Positions 54,400 through 63,395 of a stretch of DNA of 64,000 nt are shown here, one piece after another. Made by a program: the position numbers and the translations under genes. The first letter of the stretch is position 1. Every line of letters starts with the position of its first letter. This DNA comes from Marinobacterium jannaschii DSM 6295 (GTDB lineage: Bacteria; Pseudomonadota; Gammaproteobacteria; Pseudomonadales; Balneatricaceae), in the NCBI RefSeq assembly GCF_000620085.1, contig NZ_KK211064.1:356272-420271 (forward strand), written 5' to 3'. A model generated the notes under the pieces. The model saw nothing but the letters and a program-made list of their open reading frames with translations, searched no databases and was not told where the DNA came from.

Positions 54400-55614
54400 T
54401 CAGTTTACCTCCGCCACGGTGAGAGAGCCCTTAACCCGGTTGCCATCCTGCAGCAGGGTACCGAGTTTGGTTCTCAGGCCCTTCGCGCTGAGGCTCTGCT
54501 CCAGTCCCTCAAGGGTGGCAAAGCTACCAGCCTCAAGCTGCAGTTTCAGCTGGATTGGGGTTTTCGAGTAACGGAGGCCACTGGTTTTGATACCCGCCCC
54601 GGTCAGGTCGGCAGAGACCTGCTCCAGCAGGCGCAGCAGTGCGCCGCCGCTGTTCTTCTGTTCCAGTTGCGCCAGCTGGCTGCGCATCTGGCTGCGTGGA
54701 TTCACGATGCGGCGGGCGTTGGGAAAAGCGTCCTTATAAGTGGCCACGATGGCGTCGTCGAGTTGCTGTTTTTTCTGTTTCAGCTCCAGGTTGCTGGTAA
54801 ACAGCATCGCGCCATAGAGTAGCAGGCAGAGGCTGGCGATTGCTGCAGGCCAGCGCAGGTTGAGCAGTTGCTCCTGCACCCGGTCACGCAGCTGGAAAGC
54901 GCCTTGTAACAGGTTGACTACCTGCCCCGGCTGGTAGGCGGCGGCCAGTGTTTCGATCAGGGCCATCTGCGCCGTCAGTGGCTCAGCACCTTCTATGCTC
55001 AGTGAGCTGTTCTCAGGTGTGGTTAGCGTCAGCGTCGGGATCTCAGTCTCGCCGGAATCGGCAGTGGTGTGCAGCGCGTGTTGCAGCTGCCACCAGTGCC
55101 GGAAGGTACCGGTCGACAGTGTACAGGCGACAGCGGGGCCACGTACCAGAACCTGATCGCCGTCGACCTGAGCCCGCAGTGTGCTGGCATCGTCCAGCAA
55201 CAGATAGTCAGGACTGACACAGCGGATATCCAGCTGGCTGGCATTGATCATGTCGAGCCAGTGCTGCATGCGTTCATGGCTGATCGCCAGCATTTCAACG
55301 CGATTATCCTGTACCCGGCCGCGGGCGATATGGTTGTCCTCCAGCGGGGTGCTGAGCTGTTCTTCGATCTGGTAGGGCAGGGCTTCCAGCGCCAGTCGGC
55401 TGCGCGAGGCCAGGATGGCCTGGCTGTACAACACTTCATGACCGGGAATCAGCAGCAGGCTGTGATGCTGGCTGCTGAGCTCGGCCAGTTCGCCGAGCCG
55501 GTCACAGGGCAGCTGACCGCTGTCCAGCGGCTGCTGTTTCTGGCTATCCCACAATAACCAGTCGCAGTCGGCGTCCGGATTCCTGTGGGCACGGATAATC
55601 AGGTACTTACTCAA
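54400..55614 (-). CDS. gspL: Type II secretion protein GspL
   Basis: 404-aa inner-membrane platform subunit. The cytoplasmic actin-like domain (residues about 1-240) binds GspE; one TM helix lies near 255-275 (WPAAIASLCLLLYGAMLF), and a periplasmic ferredoxin-like domain follows. The start MSKYLIIRAHRNPDADCDWLLWD and QLPCDRLGELAELSSQHHSLLLIPG are typical. Overlaps gspK by 4 bp. Confidence 0.92.
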   Translation of the reverse strand: MSKYLIIRAHRNPDADCDWLLWDSQKQQPLDSGQLPCDRLGELAELSSQHHSLLLIPGHEVLYSQAILASRSRLALEALPYQIEEQLSTPLEDNHIARGRVQDNRVEMLAISHERMQHWLDMINASQLDIRCVSPDYLLLDDASTLRAQVDGDQVLVRGPAVACTLSTGTFRHWWQLQHALHTTADSGETEIPTLTLTTPENSSLSIEGAEPLTAQMALIETLAAAYQPGQVVNLLQGAFQLRDRVQEQLLNLRWPAAIASLCLLLYGAMLFTSNLELKQKKQQLDDAIVATYKDAFPNARRIVNPRSQMRSQLAQLEQKNSGGALLRLLEQVSADLTGAGIKTSGLRYSKTPIQLKLQLEAGSFATLEGLEQSLSAKGLRTKLGTLLQDGNRVKGSLTVAEVN

Positions 55615-56753
55615 AACTCGCCTCCGTATTGGCGATAAAGCGGTAACATTTGGTTTCCATCCCAGTGCAGCAGTGTAGTCAGGTTAAAGTAGCTATCGTA
55701 GTGGCGGACCTTAACCCGGGCGCGGAAAAAGCGGCTATCGAGTGAAAAGATCGCCTTGTCCCGGCTGGTGAGCTTTTTATTACTGAGCACCGATTCCTTA
55801 AAAAATGCACTGATATCACTGTAGCCTTCAAGTGGCCGGGCTTCTATCAGTTCCAGCGCTTCGTCACTGGAAATCTTACCCATCAGTAACCCGCTGAGCA
55901 GCCCGGCCTGGCCGGGTTTGAGCTGGTTGGGATTGATCCGCAGCTGCTGTGAGCCGGGATGGACGCAGAGCTGGTCGCGCAGGGACGCGGGGAGCTGTTC
56001 GTCCGTCAGCAGGTTGTCGATCTCGGCCTTGCTGACCAGCATCTGATCGGCGCTGTGATAGGGAAGCTCCAGGCCGTTATAGAAGTCACTCTCGGCCCCG
56101 GAGAAGCCGCTGGGCTCGCGGTTGCTGTCAATCCAGTCGATCACCCGGTCGCGCAGCAGTTCCGCTGTCTGAGGCTCCAGCTCCAGTGCTGCGGCGATAT
56201 AACTGAGGCGCTCCCGGGCCAGCTGGTGATCGCTCTTACTGGCCTGTTCGGGGTCGAGCTGGTTATCGCTCTCGCTGCTGTCCGTGCCGATACCGTTGTC
56301 GCTATTGCTGTTGCTGTTGCTATTGTCGGCGTTAGTGCGGGCCTGGTCGCTGTCATCCCGGTCGGAAATATCGTTGCTGTCGCCATCGCCATCGCCATCG
56401 CCATCGCTGCCGGCGGCGTTATCACTCTGCGGGTTGAGATGATTGAGGTTAAAGCACTGGTGCAGGCTCTCCAGCCGGTAGTTGATCTCACCCTGATCGA
56501 TACTGAAGCTGCTGTTTTCCTCCGCCAGCAGCGTGTTCAGGGCGCTGCTGCCGGTTTTCAGGGCCTGTTGCAGCTGGGCCCGGGCCAGCTCTTCGCCGCC
56601 GCGGGCATACCAGAAGCTCTGGTCGTTATCGACGCGGTTAAGGGTACGTTGGGTGCTGAAGCGCACCTTATCGCTCAGTTCGACAGCCAGCAGGCTGATC
56701 GTGGCGACCAGCAGCAGTACGGTCAGCAATGCGGCGCCGCGCTCAGGATGCAT
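55611..56753 (-). CDS. gspK: Type II secretion minor pseudopilin GspK with a repetitive acidic insertion
   Basis: 380-aa minor pseudopilin at the tip of the pseudopilus with GspI and GspJ. It keeps the type IV-like leader (RGAALLTVLLLVATISLLAVELSD, without a Glu at position 5, as usual for GspK), FWYARGGEELARAQL, LDWIDSN-type VIDWIDSNREPSG and the cysteine/SAM-like repeats. Between the HLNPQSDN and LDPEQASKS segments (about residues 110-180) lies an Asp/Ser/Asn-rich stretch with GDGDGDGDS, coded partly by simple DNA repeats. It could bind calcium or simply be disordered. Overlaps gspJ by 11 bp. Confidence 0.9.
   Translation of the reverse strand: MHPERGAALLTVLLLVATISLLAVELSDKVRFSTQRTLNRVDNDQSFWYARGGEELARAQLQQALKTGSSALNTLLAEENSSFSIDQGEINYRLESLHQCFNLNHLNPQSDNAAGSDGDGDGDGDSNDISDRDDSDQARTNADNSNSNSNSDNGIGTDSSESDNQLDPEQASKSDHQLARERLSYIAAALELEPQTAELLRDRVIDWIDSNREPSGFSGAESDFYNGLELPYHSADQMLVSKAEIDNLLTDEQLPASLRDQLCVHPGSQQLRINPNQLKPGQAGLLSGLLMGKISSDEALELIEARPLEGYSDISAFFKESVLSNKKLTSRDKAIFSLDSRFFRARVKVRHYDSYFNLTTLLHWDGNQMLPLYRQYGGEF
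56382..56405 (-). repeat. Four hexamer copies (GCCATC) within gspK
   Basis: Four perfect 6-bp units encode the GDGDGDGD run; a looser GTTGCT-type repeat (about 56295-56330) encodes the Asn/Ser run. Being multiples of three they would vary the protein length without a frameshift. Confidence 0.85.
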
Positions 56754-57357
56754 TGGCGGAGACCCCTAGTGGCAGGATAAAGGTCAGTTCCGACCAGTGC
56801 CGGGTCGACAGCACAATGCGGATCGCCTGCGGCAGCTGCTTTAGCTGTGATCCTTTGGGCTGCCACTCATCCAGCCAGCGTTGCTGGTAGAAACTCTGCT
56901 TCAGCTCGCTGACATCATTGAGCAGGCGGCGGCTTTGCCAGCGTGGTTCGGCTGGATCGGCCAGATCGATGCTATCACGCCAGAGACTCCGCTCCTCCAG
57001 GCGGTAACGTACCCGCTGCAACACCGGGTGGCTGAGGCTCTGATTATGGCGAACAAATTCCAGCAATACATTGTCAGATAGCCGGGCTTCGGGATATGCC
57101 CACAGTGCGCGAGCGTCGACATCAGCCTCGAGCGCCTTGTTGGCGCGAGGCAGGGCCTGCTCCAGATCATGCTGCAGCAGCAGTATGGCGCGATCGAGTA
57201 GTTGTAGCTGCTGGTCGCGCTGGCTGATCCTCTCTTCGGCGCGGATGCTGCTGTCCAGCGTCAGGGCGCCAGCGAGGCCGAGCAGGGCCAGAAGGGCCAC
57301 GGCGATCAGCAGTTCCAATAAAGTGAAGCCGGTTTGTTGTCTGGCAGGCTTATTCAT
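56743..57357 (-). CDS. gspJ: Type II secretion minor pseudopilin GspJ
   Basis: 204-aa minor pseudopilin. The leader RQQTGFTLLELLIAVALLALLGLAG has the Gly/Phe cleavage site and Glu5. Features LQLLDRAILLLQHDLEQALPR and VRYRLEERSLWRDS are family-typical. Overlaps gspK by 11 bp and gspI by 8 bp. Confidence 0.92.
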   Translation of the reverse strand: MNKPARQQTGFTLLELLIAVALLALLGLAGALTLDSSIRAEERISQRDQQLQLLDRAILLLQHDLEQALPRANKALEADVDARALWAYPEARLSDNVLLEFVRHNQSLSHPVLQRVRYRLEERSLWRDSIDLADPAEPRWQSRRLLNDVSELKQSFYQQRWLDEWQPKGSQLKQLPQAIRIVLSTRHWSELTFILPLGVSANAS

Positions 57358-57712
57358 ACTGAAAGCCCGTCAGGGTGGCGAGGGTCTGCTGTCCGGCCTG
57401 ATCTGTGACACTGACTTCCAGCCGTTTTATGCGCGGATCATCGGTAACTTTGCGGCTGAGACTCCATTTCAGATTCAGTCCCGCCTGCTGGCTTTCACCG
57501 CTGCGATCCTGACGCTTTTCCAGCTGTGCCATCACCATCTGATTGCGGGCTTCCCAGTGCGCCAGCAGCCGCTGCTCGACGATACTGAGACTGTGGGCGC
57601 TGTTGCCGATAATGCGCACATAAGCGCTGGCGGTCAGGGCAAAGATCGCCAGTGCCACCATCACTTCAAGCAGGGTAAAGCCTGTCTGGCGCCGGTATCG
57701 GGCGTTATTCAT
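57350..57712 (-). CDS. gspI: Type II secretion minor pseudopilin GspI
   Basis: 120 aa from the ATG at 57712 (MNNARYRRQTGFTLLEVMVALAIFALTASA), chosen because GGAG lies upstream and the leader has the normal length; an extra 17 upstream codons exist but have no support. GspI nucleates the tip complex. Overlaps gspH by 8 bp. Confidence 0.92.
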   Translation of the reverse strand: MNNARYRRQTGFTLLEVMVALAIFALTASAYVRIIGNSAHSLSIVEQRLLAHWEARNQMVMAQLEKRQDRSGESQQAGLNLKWSLSRKVTDDPRIKRLEVSVTDQAGQQTLATLTGFQYE

Positions 57713-58214
57713 CGCTGATCTCCGGGGCGTAGAAGGCGCTGTCATCCAGTATCTGATCATCATAGGGTGGCCAGCTCAGCTCCAGCCTGAAGCTGCTGAC
57801 CAGCCCGTCCGGAGTAAACAGGATCTGTGGCTCAACCGGGGTATCAAGGTCGGTCGAGCTGAAGGACTTGCCGGGGATACTCAGGTTCCACTGCAGGTCG
57901 GCGGGCAGGGGCAGGCTGCTGAACTGTTCATCTTCCAGCACTTGCCATTTGCCTTCGTGGTAAGCCAGTGCGCTGATGCCGGTTTCCTGGCGCAGTTGCA
58001 GGGCAACCCGGCGGTTATAGAGCACGGCCTGCTCCAGTACCTTATGGCTCAGCTGCAGCAGGCGCAGGCGCTGTTGTTGCAACGGGTCGTCACTGGCCGG
58101 TGTCAGGGTGATCATCACGCTGGCGGACAGAACTGCCACCAGTGCGATCACGATCACCAGCTCAAGCAGGGTGAATCCCTGTTGGCCGGGCTTACCAGTT
58201 GCCAATATCGGCAT
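57705..58214 (-). CDS. gspH: Type II secretion minor pseudopilin GspH
   Basis: 169-aa minor pseudopilin with leader GKPGQQGFTLLELVIVIALVAVLSASVMITL and a divergent beta-rich C-terminal half. Links the tip complex to the GspG filament. Starts inside the end of gspG (23 bp overlap). Confidence 0.9.
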   Translation of the reverse strand: MPILATGKPGQQGFTLLELVIVIALVAVLSASVMITLTPASDDPLQQQRLRLLQLSHKVLEQAVLYNRRVALQLRQETGISALAYHEGKWQVLEDEQFSSLPLPADLQWNLSIPGKSFSSTDLDTPVEPQILFTPDGLVSSFRLELSWPPYDDQILDDSAFYAPEISDE

Positions 58215-58620
58215 TCAGTTCAGAGCCGCCATCTTCGCCATCGGCGCCGAGGGAATAGACGTCGACCGTGCTGTGTTCACCCGGGCTCAGGTAGAGGTAA
58301 GGGTTGCCCCAGGGATCGTTTGGCAGACGCTTGATATAGCCTTCGCTGCGGTAGTTCTTGGCTTCAGGTCCGTTATCCGGCTTGCTGACCAGTGCTTCCA
58401 GCCCCTGATCGGTGGTCGGATAGCGGTGGTTTTCCATTTTGTAGAGATCCAGCGCCTGCTCCAGTACCGCAATATCGGCCTGGGCTTTCTTTACCATGGC
58501 GGTATCCTGATTCTGCAGTACGTTGGGTGCGACGATGGCTGCCAGCAGGCCCAGAATCACCACAACCACCATGATCTCCAGCAGGGTAAACCCTGCTTGT
58601 CGGTTATTACGTGGCTTCAC
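58192..58620 (-). CDS. gspG: Type II secretion major pseudopilin GspG
   Basis: 142-aa major pseudopilin. A GTG start with AGGAGAT upstream gives the leader KPRNNRQAGFTLLEIMVVVVILGLLAAIVAPNV. The C-terminal part has the calcium-binding and family signature PNDPWGNPYLYLSPGEHSTVDVYSLGADGEDGG. Cleaved by a prepilin peptidase that is not encoded in this window. Confidence 0.96.
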   Translation of the reverse strand: MKPRNNRQAGFTLLEIMVVVVILGLLAAIVAPNVLQNQDTAMVKKAQADIAVLEQALDLYKMENHRYPTTDQGLEALVSKPDNGPEAKNYRSEGYIKRLPNDPWGNPYLYLSPGEHSTVDVYSLGADGEDGGSELNADIGNW

Positions 58621-58637
58621 TCGTTTATCTCCTTCAC

Positions 58638-59849
58638 TCAGAATTGGGTCAGATTGTTCAGTTGCAGTATCGGCAGCAGGATGGCCAGCACGATCGACAG
58701 TACAATGGCGCCGAAGATCACGATCAGCAGCGGTTCCATCAGGCTGGTGGCGATCGCGATGAAGCTGTTCAGTTCCTCCTCCTGCTGGTCGGCCGCCTGC
58801 TGTAGCGACCGGTCCAGGCTGCCGCTCTGTTCGCCATTGGCGATCATATAGATCGCGATGGGCGGAAAAATACCACTTTCACCCAGGGTCTTGCTCAGGC
58901 TGCGGCCTTCGCGTACCTGGGTCGCGGCCAGCTCCACCTGCTGGCGGATATACAGGTTACTGACAGTGGCCTTGCTGGTTTCCAGCGCTTCCAGCAGCGG
59001 CGCACCGCTGCTGGTCATGATGCTCAGGGTCGACAACAGGCGGGCACTGTCCATGCGGATAATCAGGCCCTTAATCAGCGGCATCGACAGCATCTTGCGG
59101 TGCAGCCAGAGGCGGCGCTTTGGCGACTTGAACAGACTGCGCAATAACGCCAGCAAGGCTAGCGTCAGGGCGACGCTGATCAGGCCATACTGACTGATAA
59201 AGTCGGAGATGCTGATCATTATGCGGGTCAGCAGGGGCAGGTCCTGACCGACATGGGCAAACTGTTCCACTACCTTGGGCACCACATAGATCATCAGCAG
59301 GGCCACTACGCCGACAGCGACCAGCGTCAGTACGATCGGATAGACCGAGGCCTGTACCACCTGGTTGTGCAGTTTCTGGCTTTTCTCGGTATGTTCCGCC
59401 AGCCGCACCAGTACTTGGGCCAGGTCACCGGATTGTTCACCGGCACTGACCAGCGCGCGGTAGATCGGCGGGAAAAACTGTTGCTGCTCTTCCAGCGCAT
59501 AGGAGAGGCTATGGCCCTCCATCACCCGGCTGCGCAGGTTAAGGATCACCGCTTTCAGCTGGCGGTGACCGGTCTGGTTGGCGCAGGCCTGCAGGGCCTC
59601 TTCCAGCGGTACGCTGGAGGCGATCAGGGCGGACAGGTGGCGGGTAAACAGTGACAGTTCGCTGCCGGGAATGCGGCGCGTCAACAGCTGGCGGCTGCGG
59701 CCCTGGCGGGTTTCGCTCTGCTTGATCCGAACCGGCGTCAGTTGCTGATCGCGCAGCTGCTGGCGTGCCTGTCGTTCCGAGTCCGCCTCGACAAAGCCGC
59801 GCTGCTTCTGGCCGCTGGCGTTAAGGACCAGATACTCAAACGACGGCAT
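58638..59849 (-). CDS. gspF: Type II secretion inner-membrane protein GspF
   Basis: 403-aa polytopic platform protein with two repeated cytoplasmic domains (FTRHLSALIASSVPLEEAL and STLSIMTSSGAPLLEAL) and three TM helices (about 165-190, 218-240, 375-398). MPSFEYLVLNASGQKQRGFVEAD at the start is typical. Overlaps gspE by 14 bp. Confidence 0.96.
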   Translation of the reverse strand: MPSFEYLVLNASGQKQRGFVEADSERQARQQLRDQQLTPVRIKQSETRQGRSRQLLTRRIPGSELSLFTRHLSALIASSVPLEEALQACANQTGHRQLKAVILNLRSRVMEGHSLSYALEEQQQFFPPIYRALVSAGEQSGDLAQVLVRLAEHTEKSQKLHNQVVQASVYPIVLTLVAVGVVALLMIYVVPKVVEQFAHVGQDLPLLTRIMISISDFISQYGLISVALTLALLALLRSLFKSPKRRLWLHRKMLSMPLIKGLIIRMDSARLLSTLSIMTSSGAPLLEALETSKATVSNLYIRQQVELAATQVREGRSLSKTLGESGIFPPIAIYMIANGEQSGSLDRSLQQAADQQEEELNSFIAIATSLMEPLLIVIFGAIVLSIVLAILLPILQLNNLTQF

Positions 59850-61326
59850 CTTGGCTGCTCTCCTTCACCATCCGCAATACCTCGGCGGCCGAGGTCTCGC
59901 CGGCCAGTACCAGCGCCCGGCCCTCGTCCAGCATAGTGCTGAGGTTGTCGGCGGCCTGTGATGCCAGCAGATGCTCACTGGCCCGGTCATGGATCAGGCG
60001 CGACAGATCCTTATCGATCACCAGTAACTCGTACAGACCCTTACGGCCGCTGTAGCCGGTGTGCTTACACTGCTCGCAACCGCCCGCTTCAAAAATGGTC
60101 TGGCCGCAGGCGGCACTGTCACCCAGGGAGAGAGCGTCGTTGTAGCCCAGCTCACCGGGTTGCTTACAGTGCTGGCAGAGGGTGCGCACCAGACGCTGCG
60201 CCAGTACCCCTTTCAGGCTGGACGCGATCAGGTAGGGCTCGATACCGATATCGATCAGTCGGGTAATGGCGCCGATAGAGTCGTTGGTGTGCAGGGTCGA
60301 TAGCACCAGGTGACCGGTCAGACTGGCCTGCACCGCGATCTGGGCGGTCTCCTTATCACGGATCTCACCGATCATCACGATATCCGGGTCCTGTCGCAGG
60401 ATAGCGCGCAGCCCCTTGGCGAAGGTCATCCCGGTCTTGGCATTGACCTGTGTCTGACCAACCCCTTCGAGGGCGTACTCGATCGGGTCCTCTACCGTGA
60501 GGATATTGCGGTGGCGGCTGTTGAGCTGGGTCAGGCCGGCATAGAGTGTGGTGGTCTTACCGGAACCGGTCGGGCCGGTCACCAGAATAATGCCGTTGGG
60601 CTGCTGCAACAGTTCACTGAAGCGGGCTTCGATCGCCTGGGGCATACCGAGGCTGTGCAGGTCCATGCGTGAGGCCTGTTTGTCGAGCAGACGCATCACC
60701 ACCCGCTCGCCATGCATCGAGGGGATAGTGGAAACACGCACATCCAGTGCCCGGCCACCGATCCGCAGCGAGACACGGCCATCCTGTGGCAGGCGTTTCT
60801 CGGCGATATCCAGTTTCGCCATAACCTTGATTCGGGACACCAGCAGCGGTGCCAAACCCTGACTGGGGGTGAGGATTTCCTGCAGTACGCCATCGATCCG
60901 CAGCCGCACCGACATGCTGCGCTCGAAGGACTCGATATGGATATCAGAGGCCTTGTGGTTGAGTGCTTCGGTAAACAGGGCGTTGATCAGGCGGATAATC
61001 GGCGCATCGTCCTGGGATTCCAGCAGGTCTTCTGACTCGGGGATCTGATCGGCCAGCTTATCCAGGTCCACCACATCGTCCAGTTCGGAGATCGCTTCAA
61101 TCCCCTGCTGATTAAAGGCCTGATAGGCCGCTGCCAGCTGCTCTTCGAAGCTTTCTTCGTCAAGCCGGGTGATGCTGAAGGGGCGCTGACAGATCCGTTC
61201 CAGCTCCACCAGCGCGGCCGGAGCGGTACGGTCGGTAAACAGGGCATCGATACCCTGTTCATTCTCTACCAGCAGCAGGCGCTGCTTACGGGCGAAGCCG
61301 TAGGGCAGGAGTGGGCTGGACTGCAT
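59836..61326 (-). CDS. gspE: Type II secretion ATPase GspE
   Basis: 496-aa traffic ATPase that powers pseudopilus assembly. N1 domain binds GspL. Walker A GPTGSGKTTT is near residue 250; Asp box NILTVEDPIEYALEGVGQTQVN; Walker B IVMIGEIRDKET; zinc tetracysteine CQHCKQ...CEQCKHTGYSGR. The start MQSSPLLPYGFARK is typical. Distinct from the GAF-fused orphan ATPase at 40.4 kb. Confidence 0.97.
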   Translation of the reverse strand: MQSSPLLPYGFARKQRLLLVENEQGIDALFTDRTAPAALVELERICQRPFSITRLDEESFEEQLAAAYQAFNQQGIEAISELDDVVDLDKLADQIPESEDLLESQDDAPIIRLINALFTEALNHKASDIHIESFERSMSVRLRIDGVLQEILTPSQGLAPLLVSRIKVMAKLDIAEKRLPQDGRVSLRIGGRALDVRVSTIPSMHGERVVMRLLDKQASRMDLHSLGMPQAIEARFSELLQQPNGIILVTGPTGSGKTTTLYAGLTQLNSRHRNILTVEDPIEYALEGVGQTQVNAKTGMTFAKGLRAILRQDPDIVMIGEIRDKETAQIAVQASLTGHLVLSTLHTNDSIGAITRLIDIGIEPYLIASSLKGVLAQRLVRTLCQHCKQPGELGYNDALSLGDSAACGQTIFEAGGCEQCKHTGYSGRKGLYELLVIDKDLSRLIHDRASEHLLASQAADNLSTMLDEGRALVLAGETSAAEVLRMVKESSQDAVV

Positions 61327-61340
61327 GATTTAGCCCCCTG

Positions 61341-63386
61341 TCAGCGATCGAGGTTTGGAAAAATATAGTCCGGTTCGGCCGGCTTCGGACGATCCGGATT
61401 CAGCTGCTGTGCCGGCCACTGCGGCAGCTGAGGTACCGGTAGTTCAGGGAACAACTTGATCCCTTCCTCCTGCTGGGCCAGTTGCCGGGCGTGCATATAG
61501 TTGTACTTTTCACGACTGACCGAAGCGATGGCGCTGCGATCGCGGATAATGGTCGGGCGGATAAAGATCATCAGGTTACGCTTCACCTTCTGGCTGTTAT
61601 CGGAGCGGAACGCCCGGCCCAGATAAGGGATATCGCCCAGCAATGGCACCTTGGAGGTGGATTCCTGCACATCCTCGTCGATCAAACCGCCCAGCACGAT
61701 AGTCGAGCCATCATCCACCAGCACCGTGGTGTTGACGATACGCTTATTGGTGATGATATCGGCCTCGGTGCGGCCGGAAAGCGAAGAGACCTCCTGCTCG
61801 ATTGCCAGTGCCACTGCATTGCCTTCATTGATCTGCGGCGTCACGGTCAGCTTCACGCCGATGTCCTTACGCTGGATGGTCTGGAACGGGTTGGTATTGT
61901 TGCTGCTGGCCGTGGAGCCGGTGATGATCGGCACCTCCTGGCCTACCAGGATTGAGGCTTCCTCATTGTCCAGCGTCATCAGGCTGGGTGTCGAGAGCAC
62001 ATTGGACTCACTGTCGGTTGCCAGCGCCTGTACCAGCGCGGCAAAGCTGAAACCGTTGGAGTCGATATTACCAAAGCCGAGCGTGGCGCCATTACGGATA
62101 GCGCCGACGGAATTGGCCACATTACCGCTTTGCTGGGCGCCCAGCACATCGATAATGCCGGTGGAGTTGTTACGGAAGTTGACCACCCCAAGTGGTACAT
62201 CCCCGGACGTCGGGTCGCCCCGGAACAGCCACTGTACACCGAGGTCCTTGGCCTTGGTCTCGGTCAGTTCGACGATGATCGCCTCGACCAGAACCTGGGC
62301 ACGGCGGATATCCAGCTTGCGGATCACATCTTCCAGTGACTTGATCAGATGCGGACTGCCGGACAGGATCACACTGTTAGTCGCCTCATGACCGTCGATA
62401 TTGATACTGCTGTTGCGGTTGGCCTTGCTGTCCTTGCCCTGCTTCTGCTCCTCATCCTTCAGCATCGCATCGCTGACACTCTGCAAAACCTTCACCAGGT
62501 CTTCCGCCTTAGCGTACTTAAGATAATGCACCTTGGTGTTGGAGTTACTCTCTACATTAGAGTCCAATGCCGTAACGATGCGGCGCAGGCGGCGACGTTC
62601 ATTATCATCGGCGCGGATAATCAGGGTATTGGTACGGTTGTCGGCGGAGATCAGTACGCTGCTGGCCGACTTGCCTTTCTGGGCCGGTTTATTGAGGTTG
62701 GCGAGAATACGCTGCAATTCGCTGGCGGAGGCGTTCTTCAGCGGGATCAGTTCCAGAGTCTGGGAGTCGGCCTTATCAACCTGGCTGATAATCTGCACCA
62801 GACGACGCACATTGGAGGCGCGGTCGGTGATCAGGATGACGTTGGAGGTGTCGTACCCGGCGATAATGCCGGTCTTGTTATTCACCAGCGGACGCAGGGT
62901 AGCCACCAGCTGGTTGGCATTGACGTTCTCGACCCGCACGACGCGGCTGATGATCTCCTCACTGGCCTTGATGGCGTTGTTCTGCAGCGCGATCCCTTCC
63001 AGTTTGGCCCCCTGCGCCGGTATTACCTTGAGAATGCCGTTACCGGTGTCGACCACGGCATAGCCGTTGACACTCAGCTGAACCAGAAACACCTCATACA
63101 GCTCTTCCGGCGTCAGGTTCCGCGGGCTCTGGATATCCACCTTGCCGCGCACCTTCTGGTCAACCACGATGGTCTTGCCGGTCAGCTTGGCGATGGTATT
63201 GATAAACTCCAGGATATCGGCGCCGCGCATATCCAGCGTGTATTCCTGCTCGGTCGCGGCATTCTGATCGGCAGCCTGAACCGGTAAGGACAGGGCGACT
63301 ACGGAGGCCATCAGCAGACCGTGAAGCAGAGTCGGTGCCAGAGTGCGGGCCATATTGTGGGTCAGGCTGCGGGATAGAAACGTCAT
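61341..63386 (-). CDS. gspD: Type II secretion secretin GspD
   Basis: 681-aa outer-membrane channel subunit. Signal peptide to about residue 38 (LLMASVVALSLPVQA), N0 domain YTLDMRGADILEFINTIAKLTGKTIVVDQKV, N1-N3 repeats (LVATLRPLVNNKTGIIAGYDTSNVILITD), then the secretin core with VPLLGDIPYLGRAFRSDNSQKVKRNLMIFIRPTIIRD. Encoded between gspC and gspE as usual. Confidence 0.97.
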   Translation of the reverse strand: MTFLSRSLTHNMARTLAPTLLHGLLMASVVALSLPVQAADQNAATEQEYTLDMRGADILEFINTIAKLTGKTIVVDQKVRGKVDIQSPRNLTPEELYEVFLVQLSVNGYAVVDTGNGILKVIPAQGAKLEGIALQNNAIKASEEIISRVVRVENVNANQLVATLRPLVNNKTGIIAGYDTSNVILITDRASNVRRLVQIISQVDKADSQTLELIPLKNASASELQRILANLNKPAQKGKSASSVLISADNRTNTLIIRADDNERRRLRRIVTALDSNVESNSNTKVHYLKYAKAEDLVKVLQSVSDAMLKDEEQKQGKDSKANRNSSINIDGHEATNSVILSGSPHLIKSLEDVIRKLDIRRAQVLVEAIIVELTETKAKDLGVQWLFRGDPTSGDVPLGVVNFRNNSTGIIDVLGAQQSGNVANSVGAIRNGATLGFGNIDSNGFSFAALVQALATDSESNVLSTPSLMTLDNEEASILVGQEVPIITGSTASSNNTNPFQTIQRKDIGVKLTVTPQINEGNAVALAIEQEVSSLSGRTEADIITNKRIVNTTVLVDDGSTIVLGGLIDEDVQESTSKVPLLGDIPYLGRAFRSDNSQKVKRNLMIFIRPTIIRDRSAIASVSREKYNYMHARQLAQQEEGIKLFPELPVPQLPQWPAQQLNPDRPKPAEPDYIFPNLDR

Positions 63387-63395
63387 GTTTACTAC

